This document shows positions 25,742 to 34,916 of a stretch of DNA of 64,000 nt, piece after piece. The position numbers and the translations under genes were made by a program. Numbering within the stretch: position 1 is the first letter of the stretch; every line of letters begins with the position of its first letter. The DNA comes from Aquificaceae bacterium (lineage in GTDB: Bacteria; Aquificota; Aquificia; Aquificales; Aquificaceae): positions 24,321 to 88,320 of the forward strand of contig JALWEG010000042.1 in assembly GCA_027014155.1 (NCBI GenBank), given 5' to 3'. The notes under the pieces are model-generated. The model saw only the letters and a program-made list of their open reading frames with translations. It was not told the DNA's origin and searched no databases.

Positions 25742-27348
25742 GCAACCTCCAGCATTAACCCGCTAATAACAACTCTGCCTTGAACCAAAAGCTCTATGTA
25801 GAAGTACTCCTCGTAAAGAATCTGCCTTATGGCGTGCATGAACAAAGAAGGCTCAGACCATTTAGCAGAGTCCCACAAGGCAACGTCCCAAAGAGCTACC
25901 TGCGGAACGCTCACGCTTCCTATTTGCCCCGCCTTGCCCTGCCAAAGAACGAAGATATCAACCTGCGCATCGCTCAAGCCCAGAGCATACATACTGAAGG
26001 CTTTTAAGAGCAGATTCTTAAAGCCTCCCATGTTTACGAGCCTCGTTTTCAGCGAGTAAACAACCTCCGCTCCATCGTCGGTTGATGTATCTGCAAATAC
26101 GTAAACTGCACTATCCCCACCAACATATACATCTTCTACGTCCGTAAGGTGACAGTAAAAGGGAACACCGAAGTAAAGCGAGGTAAACGCCAAGTTAGAG
26201 GCGTTCACCGAAAAGCCATCGTCCCCCCTGCAGGCAAAAACAACGTTCTTAGTAGGAACTTGAAAGAGTATCCAGTTTCCCCTCTCAAAGGTGTAAAGCT
26301 GATTGATTTTCGCAGGCTTTACGTCTCCGTATTGGAGAACACTCCTTAACGTGTATAGACTATCCCCGTCTATAAATATAAGGTCTCCCGAGACCTGTGC
26401 AATAGCCCTCTTGGTCGTAGATATACCCTTCGCTATCAAGGACACCGTAAAGTCTGCGTTGCTGTTCCCCGAAAGCCCGTATATAGCCCTGTCCTTGCCT
26501 TCTTTGAAGATAATCAACTTGTCGTAAAGCTGGTCTATAGCAGATATGTCCGATTCGTCCTGAGAAGCAACCTTGATAAAACCCCAATTGGAAGGGTCTC
26601 TTATCTCGGAAAAGTAAAGGGTGTCTCCCTTTGCAAACCAGAGCCTTTCCTGCCGGAACTCTACAAAATCCCCTTGTGGGTCCAAGACCTCTGAGGTTGA
26701 GTAGGTTATCGTTATGTCCGTCCCGCTGTCTGGAGCGGTGGAAAAGCTCAGGCTTACGTCTCCGGAGTTGTACAGAACCGTCCCCGTTAAGTTCGTTCCC
26801 GTTATGTTCCCCTGTCCGTCGTCCGTAGCGGTGTACTGCGTCCCGCCTATGGTGTATGTAACGGTTATTGAGTTGGTAGTTATGGGGTACTCCTTGGTTA
26901 TGTAGCTAAAGCTCGTCGTCGTGCCGTCCCCGGTGGCTATCGTCTCGGTCTTGTATATAAAGTCCGTAAGCTCTCCGAAGGTAGTGCCGTCCCAATACTT
27001 GGGCGTTCCCCCGTCCGCAAACCAGAGCTTGCCCATAGCGGTGGTACTGAACACCTGCCCCGTGTTTGCGTGAGTCCCTATCGCAGTTAATGTCGTTCCG
27101 TTTAGCTCGTATATATTCCCATCTGCACAGGAGATATAGAGCTTGCCCTTGTACTTGGCTATGTCCAAAACCTTCGCAGGTGTATCGACTACCTTTTGAA
27201 GCCCCGGTCTGCCGATTAAAACCTTGGAGTCGTCAACGTAGAAGTTGACGCAGTCCTGCAAAAGACCGTCGGGCAGAACCGCAGGGTCTCTCGTGTTGGC
27301 AACGCCCGTAAACTCCGTAAAGCTTATGACCTTGCTCTTTTTCTTCAC
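25738..27348 (-). CDS. Short-tail nozzle/stabilisation-like protein
   Basis: A 536-aa protein rich in beta strands. Its start (FTGVANTRDPAVLPDGLLQDCVNF, in part) and the recurring YKGKLYISCADGNIYEL-type segments resemble P22 gp10-like tail hub/nozzle proteins; an Ig-like insert (about 135-215) is visible. It starts with GTG and overlaps the adaptor gene. In podoviruses this protein forms the lower short tail. Confidence 0.75.
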   Translation of the reverse strand: MKKKSKVISFTEFTGVANTRDPAVLPDGLLQDCVNFYVDDSKVLIGRPGLQKVVDTPAKVLDIAKYKGKLYISCADGNIYELNGTTLTAIGTHANTGQVFSTTAMGKLWFADGGTPKYWDGTTFGELTDFIYKTETIATGDGTTTSFSYITKEYPITTNSITVTYTIGGTQYTATDDGQGNITGTNLTGTVLYNSGDVSLSFSTAPDSGTDITITYSTSEVLDPQGDFVEFRQERLWFAKGDTLYFSEIRDPSNWGFIKVASQDESDISAIDQLYDKLIIFKEGKDRAIYGLSGNSNADFTVSLIAKGISTTKRAIAQVSGDLIFIDGDSLYTLRSVLQYGDVKPAKINQLYTFERGNWILFQVPTKNVVFACRGDDGFSVNASNLAFTSLYFGVPFYCHLTDVEDVYVGGDSAVYVFADTSTDDGAEVVYSLKTRLVNMGGFKNLLLKAFSMYALGLSDAQVDIFVLWQGKAGQIGSVSVPQVALWDVALWDSAKWSEPSLFMHAIRQILYEEYFYIELLVQGRVVISGLMLEVA

Positions 27349-27914
27349 AGCGGCATCCTTATCTCGTTGTAAGCTCTGCCCACGTTAGAGACTATCTGGG
27401 CAACCCTCGCCTCAAAGTTGCTCATGAGCGTCCCCCTAACAGCGGCATCGTTTGTCAGCTCTATCCTGTTGAGAGCGAGAGATATAACCGCCTCCTTGAG
27501 TACCGGAATAAACAAATCAGGTATAGAAATCTCCTCGGAAACGTCTAAATACCGAGGGGGCATGTAAAAGTAAAAGAACTTAACCTTGTCCGCTCCCGAG
27601 TGAAGCTCTCTGCCCACTATCGTATAACCCTTCTCGTCAATCCTGTCGCTCGGGAAAAGGGAATAAAGGGGAGTGCCGCCCGCATCAAGAACGGCATACT
27701 CCCTAACAAAATCAGGAGGTAGAGCGGTTTTCCCATCTGTTAATGTCAGCTCGGCTGACTTCACAAAACCTAAATACTCCTGATTTATCGCCCCGTTTAC
27801 AATCCAGCTCTGAGCCTCGTTGATAAGCTCTAAAAGCTCCTCGTTTGAGAACTCAAGAACATTGGGGTCGTTAATCGCCTTCCTTATCTCCGCTATAAGG
27901 TCGGATACGTACAT
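27345..27914 (-). CDS. Head-tail adaptor, P22 gp4-like
   Basis: A 189-aa helical protein starting MYVSDLIAEIRKAINDP with ELLELINEAQSWI following, the pattern of phage head-tail adaptor (gp4-like) proteins that attach below the portal. It is followed by the nozzle gene and preceded by two small genes after the capsid, the expected position. Confidence 0.7.
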   Translation of the reverse strand: MYVSDLIAEIRKAINDPNVLEFSNEELLELINEAQSWIVNGAINQEYLGFVKSAELTLTDGKTALPPDFVREYAVLDAGGTPLYSLFPSDRIDEKGYTIVGRELHSGADKVKFFYFYMPPRYLDVSEEISIPDLFIPVLKEAVISLALNRIELTNDAAVRGTLMSNFEARVAQIVSNVGRAYNEIRMPL

Positions 27915-27924
27915 GCCCCATCAC

Positions 27925-28110
27925 CTACTTGCGCCTTTTCTTTTTTTCTTTTTCTTTCCCTTCATCATCTCCTACGACCTCCTTAAAGCCCTGTGCCTTG
28001 AACAGGCTCACCAAATGCTCGGGGACATCTACAACCTCTTTGCCCCTTATGTCCACCCCGTAGAGGAGGTGTGCGGTCTGAAACTTGCCCTTTGGTTTTC
28101 TCATCTTCAT
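27925..28110 (-). CDS. Small lysine-rich phage protein
   Basis: A 61-aa protein with a Val/Ile core (GVDIRGKEVVDVPEHLVSLF) and a strongly basic C terminus (KEKEKKKRRK). The core resembles short conserved phage head-completion proteins but I cannot name it. It overlaps the upstream small gene by four bases. Confidence 0.6.
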   Translation of the reverse strand: MKMRKPKGKFQTAHLLYGVDIRGKEVVDVPEHLVSLFKAQGFKEVVGDDEGKEKEKKKRRK

Positions 28111-28373
28111 ATCGCTCCCTCCGATACCCTGTATTCAGGGTGTTTTTTCAGAAAGTCCTTAACCGCCTCCGTATCCCTCACGTCTATCCCGTAAGCCAAG
28201 AGAACGTCTATGGGGATACTTCCCACTTTCCTAAAAACCTTCTTCTGTGAAAAGCCCTTGCCTATAGCCTTCTTCTCCTCGTAGTTAGCCTTGAGGTAAT
28301 GGCTCAAATCAACCGCCCGCCTGAGCGTTATCTTCCCCTTTTTGTCTACCTCAAGCTCAAATCCCTTTACCAT
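28107..28373 (-). CDS. Small phage protein, unknown
   Basis: An 88-aa protein, helical and charged, with IPIDVLLAYGIDVRDTEAVK near residue 55. It sits between the capsid region and the adaptor. No family recognised. Confidence 0.6.
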   Translation of the reverse strand: MVKGFELEVDKKGKITLRRAVDLSHYLKANYEEKKAIGKGFSQKKVFRKVGSIPIDVLLAYGIDVRDTEAVKDFLKKHPEYRVSEGAI

Positions 28374-28385
28374 CGCTCAAGTCCT

Positions 28386-28619
28386 TTAAGTGAGGGCAAC
28401 GTAGTGCCACGCCCCTCCCGCATAGACGTAAAGCCTCTTTCCGGGGGTCGTTGCGTTCGTGTCCTGAACCACCCTTAGGTCAAAGTCCGTGTCTACGGTC
28501 GGGGGTGTGTAATTGGCAAAACCTCCGCCGTAGTCTCCCGACTCAAACGCCACAAGTCCCTCAATCTTGACGTTCGGCTCTTTATTCTGCGAATGCTGAG
28601 CAAACATATTAGCCTTCAT
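28386..28619 (-). CDS. Small phage head protein, unknown
   Basis: A 77-aa protein with a beta-rich C terminus (DFDLRVVQDTNATTPGKRLYVYAGGAWHYVAL, in part). Such short beta proteins after the capsid gene are often decoration or fibre-related. It follows the terminator-like hairpin after the capsid gene and has GGAGGGG before its ATG. Confidence 0.55.
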   Translation of the reverse strand: MKANMFAQHSQNKEPNVKIEGLVAFESGDYGGGFANYTPPTVDTDFDLRVVQDTNATTPGKRLYVYAGGAWHYVALT

Positions 28620-28630
28620 CTTTCCCCTCC

Positions 28631-28660
28631 AAAAAGAAAAGAGGGAGGTGCGAGCCTCCC
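28631..28660 (-). terminator. Terminator-like hairpin after the capsid gene
   Basis: On the minus strand a perfect 6-bp stem (GGGAGG / CCTCCC, loop of 6) is followed by a T-rich run (28631-28642). It lies just after the capsid stop. Some transcription presumably reads through to the tail genes; a partial terminator here would lower tail expression relative to capsid. Confidence 0.7.
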
Positions 28661-28668
28661 TTCACTTA

Positions 28669-29547
28669 CTAACCGATGTCGGCAATTATGGCGTTAGCCT
28701 TCTCCGCCCTGCACTCAAGGGTCAGCTCACCGACTATCACCCTCTCAACCCTGTCGCCTACCTTCGCCTTCTCCTCTTGCTTAAAGGGCCTCAGGTATGC
28801 GGTCTTGAACCTGCTCTTTTCCAGCACAAAGACCTTGTCTACAGGCATCCATCTGTCCGCAATTATCATCACTATCCCGAAGTCCGACTCGTAAACGTCC
28901 ACGGAAGCCACCAGCCTCTTATCCTTTGCGTAGACCTGCTTGGTAGTCCCTGCGGTGAAGGAAGATATAGTCCTCTTGTTGGTTCCGTTCACCACCACGC
29001 AGTCGGGCGAACCTCCCGCCTCCCAAGCCAGTTGCAGGGCGTCGTTTAGCAGCGTCTCCGTTAAAGCCCTCGCAGTTCCGCCGTTTGCCAGAACGTTGGT
29101 GGTGACGAACGCCTGAATACCGCCCATCTGCCTTGCGGTGGTGGCACTTCCCGGGTCTGCGGTTATGTTGTTGATTAATGCGTACTCAACGTCTCTGCCC
29201 AGCTCCTTACTCGCCTTGCCCATCTGGTAGGCAAGCTCGGACTTCATACCCGCCTTGAGAACCGCCTCCTGAGTTCCCGATACACCGTAGCCCTTGGAGA
29301 ATATCTGAGTATAGTTGCCCTTTCTCACCCTCGTGGTGGGCGTGTCTATGGTGTAGTCGGCACCTTCCACCTTTGCGTTTGCCGCAGGAGGCGTCAGGTC
29401 GTCCTCAAGCCACTCGTGATAGGTGGACTTCGCCTTGGTCTTTCCGAACATAGAAAACAGAGGCGTCTCGGTGGGCGCTATGTTGGTGATTATGTCGGAC
29501 AAATCCTCACGGTTTCCTACCGCAGAATAAGTTACTACTGTTGCCAT
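28669..29547 (-). CDS. Major capsid protein (SU10-like)
   Basis: A 292-aa protein beginning with the SU10-family pattern: NREDLSDIITNIAPTETPL, then STYHEWLEDDL, QIFSKGYGVSGTQ and the C-terminal VGELTLECRAEKANAII. These are HK97-fold capsid proteins of tailed phages. It follows the scaffold-like gene and precedes the hairpin above. Confidence 0.88.
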   Translation of the reverse strand: MATVVTYSAVGNREDLSDIITNIAPTETPLFSMFGKTKAKSTYHEWLEDDLTPPAANAKVEGADYTIDTPTTRVRKGNYTQIFSKGYGVSGTQEAVLKAGMKSELAYQMGKASKELGRDVEYALINNITADPGSATTARQMGGIQAFVTTNVLANGGTARALTETLLNDALQLAWEAGGSPDCVVVNGTNKRTISSFTAGTTKQVYAKDKRLVASVDVYESDFGIVMIIADRWMPVDKVFVLEKSRFKTAYLRPFKQEEKAKVGDRVERVIVGELTLECRAEKANAIIADIG

Positions 29548-29578
29548 GATTCTCCCTCCCCATGTTGTTTTTCAAAAA

Positions 29579-30559
29579 TCAGACAAAGCCGTTTTGGATA
29601 AGCCAAGCGGCTTGTCCATCTTCATCAAGCTCGGCAAGCTCTTTTGGGTTCAGTCTCTTTGGTTGCTGGATCTCCCCCCTGCCCGCCGACTCAAGCTGCG
29701 GCGGGCTAACCTCCCCAGATTGCTGCCCTGCTGCCTTTTCGCTCTGTATCTCCTTGGAATAAAACTCCTTTCTCGCCTCCTCCCAAAACTCAAGGATTGC
29801 GGGAATTCCCCCCGCCAATATCTTCGCCGCCTCCTGCATAGGCAGAGAGGCAAGCTTCTGTTGTGCGTAAACGTCAACCTCTTGAAATCTCGGCTCTTGA
29901 GCCATAAGGCTCGCCACCCTCTGGTTTATCGCCTCCTGCTGTGCGATTTGCTGGGTTATCTGCTGTGTGTAGAGGTTCAGAGCAGCTATGTGCCGCTCAT
30001 CTAAAGGGTCAAACTCCTGCCCGAACTCCTGCTCCACCATCTTCTTTGCCTGCTCGGCTATCACCTCAACGGGTGATTTCTGTTGCGGCTGTGCCACTTG
30101 GCTTACAGCCTGCAGCTTCTGAGCAAGCTGAGGGTGCTGCTGTGCGGTTTGAACGAAGTTCGGGTCGCTCATCAGCTGTTGAGCAACTACCGGATTGCTC
30201 AGGGCATTGTCCAGTAGGCTCTCTATGACCCTCCTCTCTTGAGCAAGAGCCTGAGTTTTCCTCGTGTAGTCCGCCTGCATGGACTTGTAAAAGGGGACAA
30301 GCTCAGGCGGAATACGCTTGGGGTCTAACCTCTCAAGCCCCAGCTCCTGCATCTCCTCTTTGGTATAGTATTGGGACTTTTCTTCCTCTTTGGGTTGCTC
30401 TCCCTCTTTATCAGAGAGTCCCCAATCCGAAAAGTCGCCCTCAATCTGCCCGTCCTCGGTGAGCCTGTAGGTAGGCTCTTGCTCTTGCGTCTGCTCTACG
30501 GCTTGGTTCTGGGGTTGCTCTTGGGTCTCAAGAGTCCCCTGCTCTTGCTTCGCTTCCAT
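29579..30559 (-). CDS. Capsid scaffolding protein candidate
   Basis: A 326-aa protein, Gln/Glu-rich throughout, largely coiled coil, with a charged C terminus (LNPKELAELDEDGQAAWLIQ). Position directly before the major capsid gene and this composition are typical of phage scaffolding proteins. Its start overlaps a small gene by 32 bases. Confidence 0.75.
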   Translation of the reverse strand: MEAKQEQGTLETQEQPQNQAVEQTQEQEPTYRLTEDGQIEGDFSDWGLSDKEGEQPKEEEKSQYYTKEEMQELGLERLDPKRIPPELVPFYKSMQADYTRKTQALAQERRVIESLLDNALSNPVVAQQLMSDPNFVQTAQQHPQLAQKLQAVSQVAQPQQKSPVEVIAEQAKKMVEQEFGQEFDPLDERHIAALNLYTQQITQQIAQQEAINQRVASLMAQEPRFQEVDVYAQQKLASLPMQEAAKILAGGIPAILEFWEEARKEFYSKEIQSEKAAGQQSGEVSPPQLESAGRGEIQQPKRLNPKELAELDEDGQAAWLIQNGFV

Positions 30560-30827
30560 CTTCGTCCTCCCTTAACTCATCTATTTCCTCCCTCGCAAGG
30601 CTTCCTGCCTGAATGTGAGACAGGATTAGCCTCTCAAGGGAATTGATAGCGTCAATCTTGGTCTTTATGTCTGCAAGCTCCCTCAAACTTGCGGTTTGGA
30701 ACTCCTCAAAAAGGAGCTTTTTATACTCCTCAAAGAGTTCTTTTAAGTATTCGTAAGTCTCCTTAGCCCGCAAGCTCCGGAGGTACTGCTCCGTTAGGCG
30801 GGCTAATCGCTCCTCCCTGTCCTCCAT
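30528..30827 (-). CDS. Small helical phage protein
   Basis: A 99-aa charged helical protein (LRAKETYEYLKELFEEYKKL). It overlaps the end of the portal gene by 65 bases and the start of the scaffold gene by 32, which is unusual but kept by phages. Role unknown; perhaps a head-assembly helper. Confidence 0.55.
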   Translation of the reverse strand: MEDREERLARLTEQYLRSLRAKETYEYLKELFEEYKKLLFEEFQTASLRELADIKTKIDAINSLERLILSHIQAGSLAREEIDELREDEDGSEARAGDS

Positions 30828-32613
30828 TTATTCCTCCCATCATCTGCATTTGCTGAGCCAACTGCATGGCTTGTTGCGGGTCTTGTAAAAAGTCGTTCAC
30901 GTTTTTAAAGCCCATCTCCTCTATGAGCTTCTTAACTGCGTTGTATATGTGTTCGGGTGTAGCCAATCCCATCTGCAGGAGTTGGGGATACAGAGATAAG
31001 AGCATTTGCAGATTGGCAATCGTCATCTCCTTAGTCCCCACCCCTATACCTGCGTTCACCTGCAGGTCAAACTGCCCCGTGAGGTCGTCCGGGGATATGA
31101 TTAGCTGTTTATTCGTAAGCCTTACGACCTGCCGCTGGTCTATAAAGCGTTGATTAAGCTCCACGAGGAACCTAAAGAGGTCTTTTACCCCCGTCTCGGC
31201 AAAGATACGGGCTATCAGCTCAAGGCGTTGATTTGCCGCCTGCATAATCATTGATATGCCTGTGGCAGTTTTGTTCAAAGACCTCGCATCTAATCCTTGG
31301 TTATACCGCGTTATCCCTGTCCTGTTCTCTTTCAGCCCCTCTATGTACTCAAGGAAGTTAAAGCTCCACGGTGCCAAGGGTGTTATCTGCAGAGGCATTA
31401 TCGCCTGCCTTATATCCGCATTAGCTTTGACACGGATAATGGGTTTGTCCTGTATGTAGTCATCTATGTTTACAAGGGTCTCATTTACAGCGAGCTTAAA
31501 GTCGTTGTTCATTGCGATGTTCACGATGATTTGATTTACGAGCGCAGTTTTTATGTCCTGAAGGTCCTTAAGAACGTCCGCAAAGCCCTTGCCCCAAATT
31601 TGATAAGGTTCAAGCATAGGGGTAAGGACAAAGAAAGGCGGTCTGCCGTATACGTTCTCCTGAACCCTTAGAATCGTATTCCCTGCGACCGTGATAATTA
31701 CGTCCTCAAGAAGTCCATCACCGTTTATGTCGTATCTCGTATAGCACTCGTATAAAACAACCTGCTTTCTCGCCTCGTCGTCCACCTCCTGCGTCGGTAA
31801 GTCCTGTTTGTAGGGTTTCAGGAAGTAATCAAGCTCCTTAAAGGAAGTCACCTCATCGTCGTTTATAGACTCTATAACCTGCTTTACGTTTTTGTAAACT
31901 CCCTCTTTCTCTTTTCTAAGTAGATAATCAACCGATACCCGCTTCCTGTGTGCCACAAAGGGAGAGTCCTCTATGTTCAAAGCGTCCGGGTGATAGATGA
32001 ACTCGGAAGCGGGGACATTCTCAACCTTCGGTTGGTTTTTTGTGACCTTCTTTATCTTGAGCTTTACCCTGAATAAGCCATTGCCGAGGTCTGTAATGTC
32101 GCTTATCTCGGTCGTAGGGTCTTCCTGCGCAAGTGCCACCTCGTCTTCGCCTAAGACTATCTCCTTCTCATACTCGTCCCAGTCCCTCTCCCAGTAGCAC
32201 TTGACTATCCCCAAGCCCCCGATGAGAGCGTCCTTAAACCACCTGTAAAAGAGCATAAAGCCCGGGTTCTGTCTCTGGAGCTGGAAGTTAATCAGCTCCT
32301 GCATAAGCTCCGCTTTTTCGTCGTCCTCTTCGGTTCTTCCCCAAATCGTAACTACATCTTGTCCGCCGAAGAATATCCTCATCAGACTCGGCATAGCCCA
32401 CTCTATGGTGTCCGCAATATCGGACATCACTATGTTTGAACGCTTTGATAGTCTCTTGAACTTGTTTGCGTAGTAATTAGGGTCTGCGTTGTAGAGCTGA
32501 TAGCGTTCTACCAGCTTGGGTTGAATATTCTGCTCGTAGAACTGCTCTGCGTTCTGTATGTCAGTTTTCACAAAGCTCAAAAGCTTGTCTTCGTCTATCT
32601 TCATCTTCGCCAT
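30763..32613 (-). CDS. Portal protein (P22-like)
   Basis: A 616-aa protein with the P22/SU10-type portal pattern: SDIADTIEWAMPSLMRIFF near the N terminus, WERDWDEYEKE, the conserved NRTGITRYNQGLDARSLNKT near residue 430 and a Gln/Met/Gly-rich C terminus. It forms the dodecameric DNA entry channel. The ATG overlaps the TerL stop (TGATG); a later ATG is three codons in. Confidence 0.88.
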   Translation of the reverse strand: MAKMKIDEDKLLSFVKTDIQNAEQFYEQNIQPKLVERYQLYNADPNYYANKFKRLSKRSNIVMSDIADTIEWAMPSLMRIFFGGQDVVTIWGRTEEDDEKAELMQELINFQLQRQNPGFMLFYRWFKDALIGGLGIVKCYWERDWDEYEKEIVLGEDEVALAQEDPTTEISDITDLGNGLFRVKLKIKKVTKNQPKVENVPASEFIYHPDALNIEDSPFVAHRKRVSVDYLLRKEKEGVYKNVKQVIESINDDEVTSFKELDYFLKPYKQDLPTQEVDDEARKQVVLYECYTRYDINGDGLLEDVIITVAGNTILRVQENVYGRPPFFVLTPMLEPYQIWGKGFADVLKDLQDIKTALVNQIIVNIAMNNDFKLAVNETLVNIDDYIQDKPIIRVKANADIRQAIMPLQITPLAPWSFNFLEYIEGLKENRTGITRYNQGLDARSLNKTATGISMIMQAANQRLELIARIFAETGVKDLFRFLVELNQRFIDQRQVVRLTNKQLIISPDDLTGQFDLQVNAGIGVGTKEMTIANLQMLLSLYPQLLQMGLATPEHIYNAVKKLIEEMGFKNVNDFLQDPQQAMQLAQQMQMMGGINGGQGGAISPPNGAVPPELAG

Positions 32614-34025
32614 CACAAGCTCCAGTCGGGTATATCGTTAGCTCCGCCTTTGTGAGCGTTCGGCGGATAGGCTATCTGCTCCATGTATGCCAAGGCGTCT
32701 ATAAGGTCGTCGTGCTTTCCTCTGGGGAAGGTCAAAAGCTCAGCCTCTAACTCCGTCAGAAAGTCGCTCTCAGCAGGAAACCACACCGTCCCCGCCCTGA
32801 ACCTCGGCTGCAAAGCTTGAATCCTCAGCTCCTTCTTTTTCTCAGCCTTCAGAGGTTCTATCCGAAAGAACGTCCCCCGTGAGGGCATCTCTTTCAAAAG
32901 GAAATGCTCCAAAGCCTGCTGATACGCCACCCGCTCTATGCCCACAACTAAGGGGTTGTATCGCCTGACAGCCCTAAATATTGCGTCTATCGTCTCGGTC
33001 GGGTCATACCGCCCGTAGTCTATGTCCAAAATAAACCAATGATTCTCAGGACTAACCGCAACGGTGCATACAGCCGTAAAATCAGCCGTATCCGCTTGAG
33101 ATATAGCAAGATCCACGGTCGTGAATACGTTGTAGTCTTTCGTATCCAGCTCCCCCGGCTTGTAGTACCTGAAGTACTCTCTTTTGAATATCTGAGTATC
33201 AGGGCTGATAGCTATGTTCATGTACTCTCTGTAGAAGACATCTATCAGCCCTTGGGAGCGGTAGTCCTTCATCTTCCGCTCTACCCACTCCTTTGGAAAC
33301 CGTTCCTCCCAAGTGGGCTTGCCTTCGTCGTTCAATATCCCGTACTTGAGTCCCCTAAAGCCGTCCGGGGGATTGTTCAGAAGATTGTTCAAAAGAGAGT
33401 CCTCATGCAGAACCGTTCCGATTACGAATATCCGCCCCGTTGAGCTAAGCGGTCTCACGTCCGCATGAAACCACTCCCAAAGCTTTCGCCTTTGGGTCTC
33501 CGACTGAACGCTCTCAGAATCTTCTATGTCGTCCAGAATCACAATATCGGGTCTCCTCTCCTGATATCTGATACCCCGTAGGTTCTGACCCGCTCCGTAT
33601 GCCCGTATAAGGCACTTCTGCTTTGTAGCTCTATCTACGTATTCCAGCTCGTCAGCCCTATCTCCTTCTATGTGTATCAATCTTTTTAGAAGAGGGTGAG
33701 CTGAAATCTCCGCCCGCAGGTTGCGGAGCTGTTCAATAGCCCTCTCTTTTGAAGAGGCTATATAAACTATATATCTGTATTGACCTGCCAAAATATTCCA
33801 CGCCGGGAAGAAGACCCATACATAAGTAGACTTCCCGAACTCCCGGGGGAAGGCTATAACGAGGTTCTCTCTGCTTTTAGTTAAGAACCTTCCCAGCTCG
33901 TAGTGTATCTGCGCAGGTCTGTGCGTGCAGTAGTGCGGAAATAACTCCTGCGCCAGCTCCGGGAGCGAAAGGGAAAGTAAATAATCAGCTGTCTTTATCG
34001 CTTCTCCAACTTCAGCTTGCAACAT
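32613..34025 (-). CDS. Terminase large subunit
   Basis: A 470-aa packaging motor. The N-terminal ATPase has a Walker A-like PREFGKST (residues 60-67) and Walker B IVILDDIED; the C-terminal RNase H-like nuclease has TVDLAISQADTADF and KHDDLIDALAY. It cuts concatemers and pumps DNA into the head. Starts within the end of the small-subunit gene. Confidence 0.93.
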   Translation of the reverse strand: MLQAEVGEAIKTADYLLSLSLPELAQELFPHYCTHRPAQIHYELGRFLTKSRENLVIAFPREFGKSTYVWVFFPAWNILAGQYRYIVYIASSKERAIEQLRNLRAEISAHPLLKRLIHIEGDRADELEYVDRATKQKCLIRAYGAGQNLRGIRYQERRPDIVILDDIEDSESVQSETQRRKLWEWFHADVRPLSSTGRIFVIGTVLHEDSLLNNLLNNPPDGFRGLKYGILNDEGKPTWEERFPKEWVERKMKDYRSQGLIDVFYREYMNIAISPDTQIFKREYFRYYKPGELDTKDYNVFTTVDLAISQADTADFTAVCTVAVSPENHWFILDIDYGRYDPTETIDAIFRAVRRYNPLVVGIERVAYQQALEHFLLKEMPSRGTFFRIEPLKAEKKKELRIQALQPRFRAGTVWFPAESDFLTELEAELLTFPRGKHDDLIDALAYMEQIAYPPNAHKGGANDIPDWSL

Positions 34026-34407
34026 GTTTCCTTCTTATCTCTACAAGAGCCTTGAAAAACTCTTTCATGTCATCGCTGACGTCGTGCTTTACCTTGATGC
34101 CCTCTCTGATGCGGTATAGCGTCTCAAGTATGCGTGAGATACGATAAAGCTCGGCAGTTGAGTTTGCTTTTTCTGATAGTTCGTTTAACTGTGCTATCGT
34201 TCTCTCCGTCGTTCCCGCAAGAATAGAGTCAAAAAGCTCTCTTTTTTGTTGCTTAAACCTCTCTCTGCCGTATCGGTCTATATATCTTTGTAGCGTCTTG
34301 TATTTGATACCCAAAGCCTCCGCCGCTTCGGGCAGCTTTTTCCCTGCGTTTTCGGGCTTGGAATACCATTCCAAGAGCTGATAGACTACAGCCTCGTGCC
34401 TTTTCAT
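34012..34407 (-). CDS. Terminase small subunit candidate
   Basis: A 131-aa protein with an N-terminal helix-turn-helix (AAEALGIKYKTLQRYIDRYG, in part AEALGIKYKTLQRYI) and a helical rest, right before TerL, the usual order. It would recognise packaging DNA. A minus-strand promoter (34452-34480) lies just upstream, making it the first gene of the late operon. Confidence 0.75.
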   Translation of the reverse strand: MKRHEAVVYQLLEWYSKPENAGKKLPEAAEALGIKYKTLQRYIDRYGRERFKQQKRELFDSILAGTTERTIAQLNELSEKANSTAELYRISRILETLYRIREGIKVKHDVSDDMKEFFKALVEIRRKHVAS

Positions 34408-34451
34408 GATTTTTGAAGAGCGTTAGGGTAGAAATCCCCCTCCAATTGTCA

Positions 34452-34480
34452 AGTTTATCGTAATATAACCCTTATGTCAA
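34452..34480 (-). promoter_or_regulatory. Promoter of the late (packaging/structural) operon
   Basis: On the minus strand TTGACA (34475-34480) and TAAACT (34452-34457) are separated by 17 bases. It points to the terminase small-subunit gene, whose ATG is about 45 bases downstream, with no gene between. Confidence 0.6.
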
Positions 34481-34494
34481 GGGCTTTTGAAAGC

Positions 34495-34516
34495 AAATTT
34501 ACGACAAATTTACGAC
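34495..34516 (+). repeat. Tandem 11-bp repeat AAATTTACGAC
   Basis: Two exact, adjacent copies of AAATTTACGAC followed by AAAT. They lie between the late-operon promoter and the divergent rightward operon promoter, so a regulator or the packaging protein could bind here. Confidence 0.7.
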
Positions 34517-34574
34517 AAATATTACTAAAAAAATTCTCGTAATTAGAAAGTCCCTTAGTCCATGATAGATACGG

Positions 34575-34603
34575 TTGACAAATATAAGACTATGTCTTAT
34601 ATT
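34575..34603 (+). promoter_or_regulatory. Promoter with a perfect palindrome across its spacer and -10
   Basis: TTGACA (34575-34580), a 17-bp spacer and TATATT (34598-34603) make a near-consensus sigma-70 promoter. A perfect inverted repeat with 10-bp arms AATATAAGAC and GTCTTATATT, separated by 3 bases, fills 34581-34603, that is the spacer and the -10 box. A dimeric repressor bound here would shut the promoter. It drives the three rightward genes that follow. Confidence 0.8.
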
Positions 34604-34634
34604 ATTATTAACGATGATGAAGGAGGTAGGAAAG

Positions 34635-34916
34635 ATGGACAGGAAAGAAGCTTTCATCAGGTGGGTCGCAGAGACGTACAACGCCAACGCTTGGTTCACT
34701 GTTGGCGAGGAAACGCTCTCCCTCGTAGAAAGGGATTGGGAGAGCTGGGAAGAGGCGCTATTTCAATGGGGCATCCTTCAAAGTGAGGAGTCAGGGGAAG
34801 AGCTGTATGAAAAGTTGAAGAGCCTTTCCCCTTCCGAGGCGAACGAGATAGGAGAAGCTCTATACCACTTCGAGGGAGTTCTTTTCAGGAGGGAGAAAGA
34901 TGAAAGAAGTTTTTGA
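34635..34916 (+). CDS. Accessory protein A of rightward operon, unknown
   Basis: A 93-aa acidic protein rich in Trp and Glu (ERDWESWEEALFQWG). The start is the ATG after AAGGAGG; an earlier in-frame ATG lies before the ribosome binding site. No domain recognised. First gene behind the palindrome promoter; its end overlaps the next gene by 17 bases. Opposite in direction to the surrounding late and early genes, so it is probably a moron. Confidence 0.75.
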   Translation: MDRKEAFIRWVAETYNANAWFTVGEETLSLVERDWESWEEALFQWGILQSEESGEELYEKLKSLSPSEANEIGEALYHFEGVLFRREKDERSF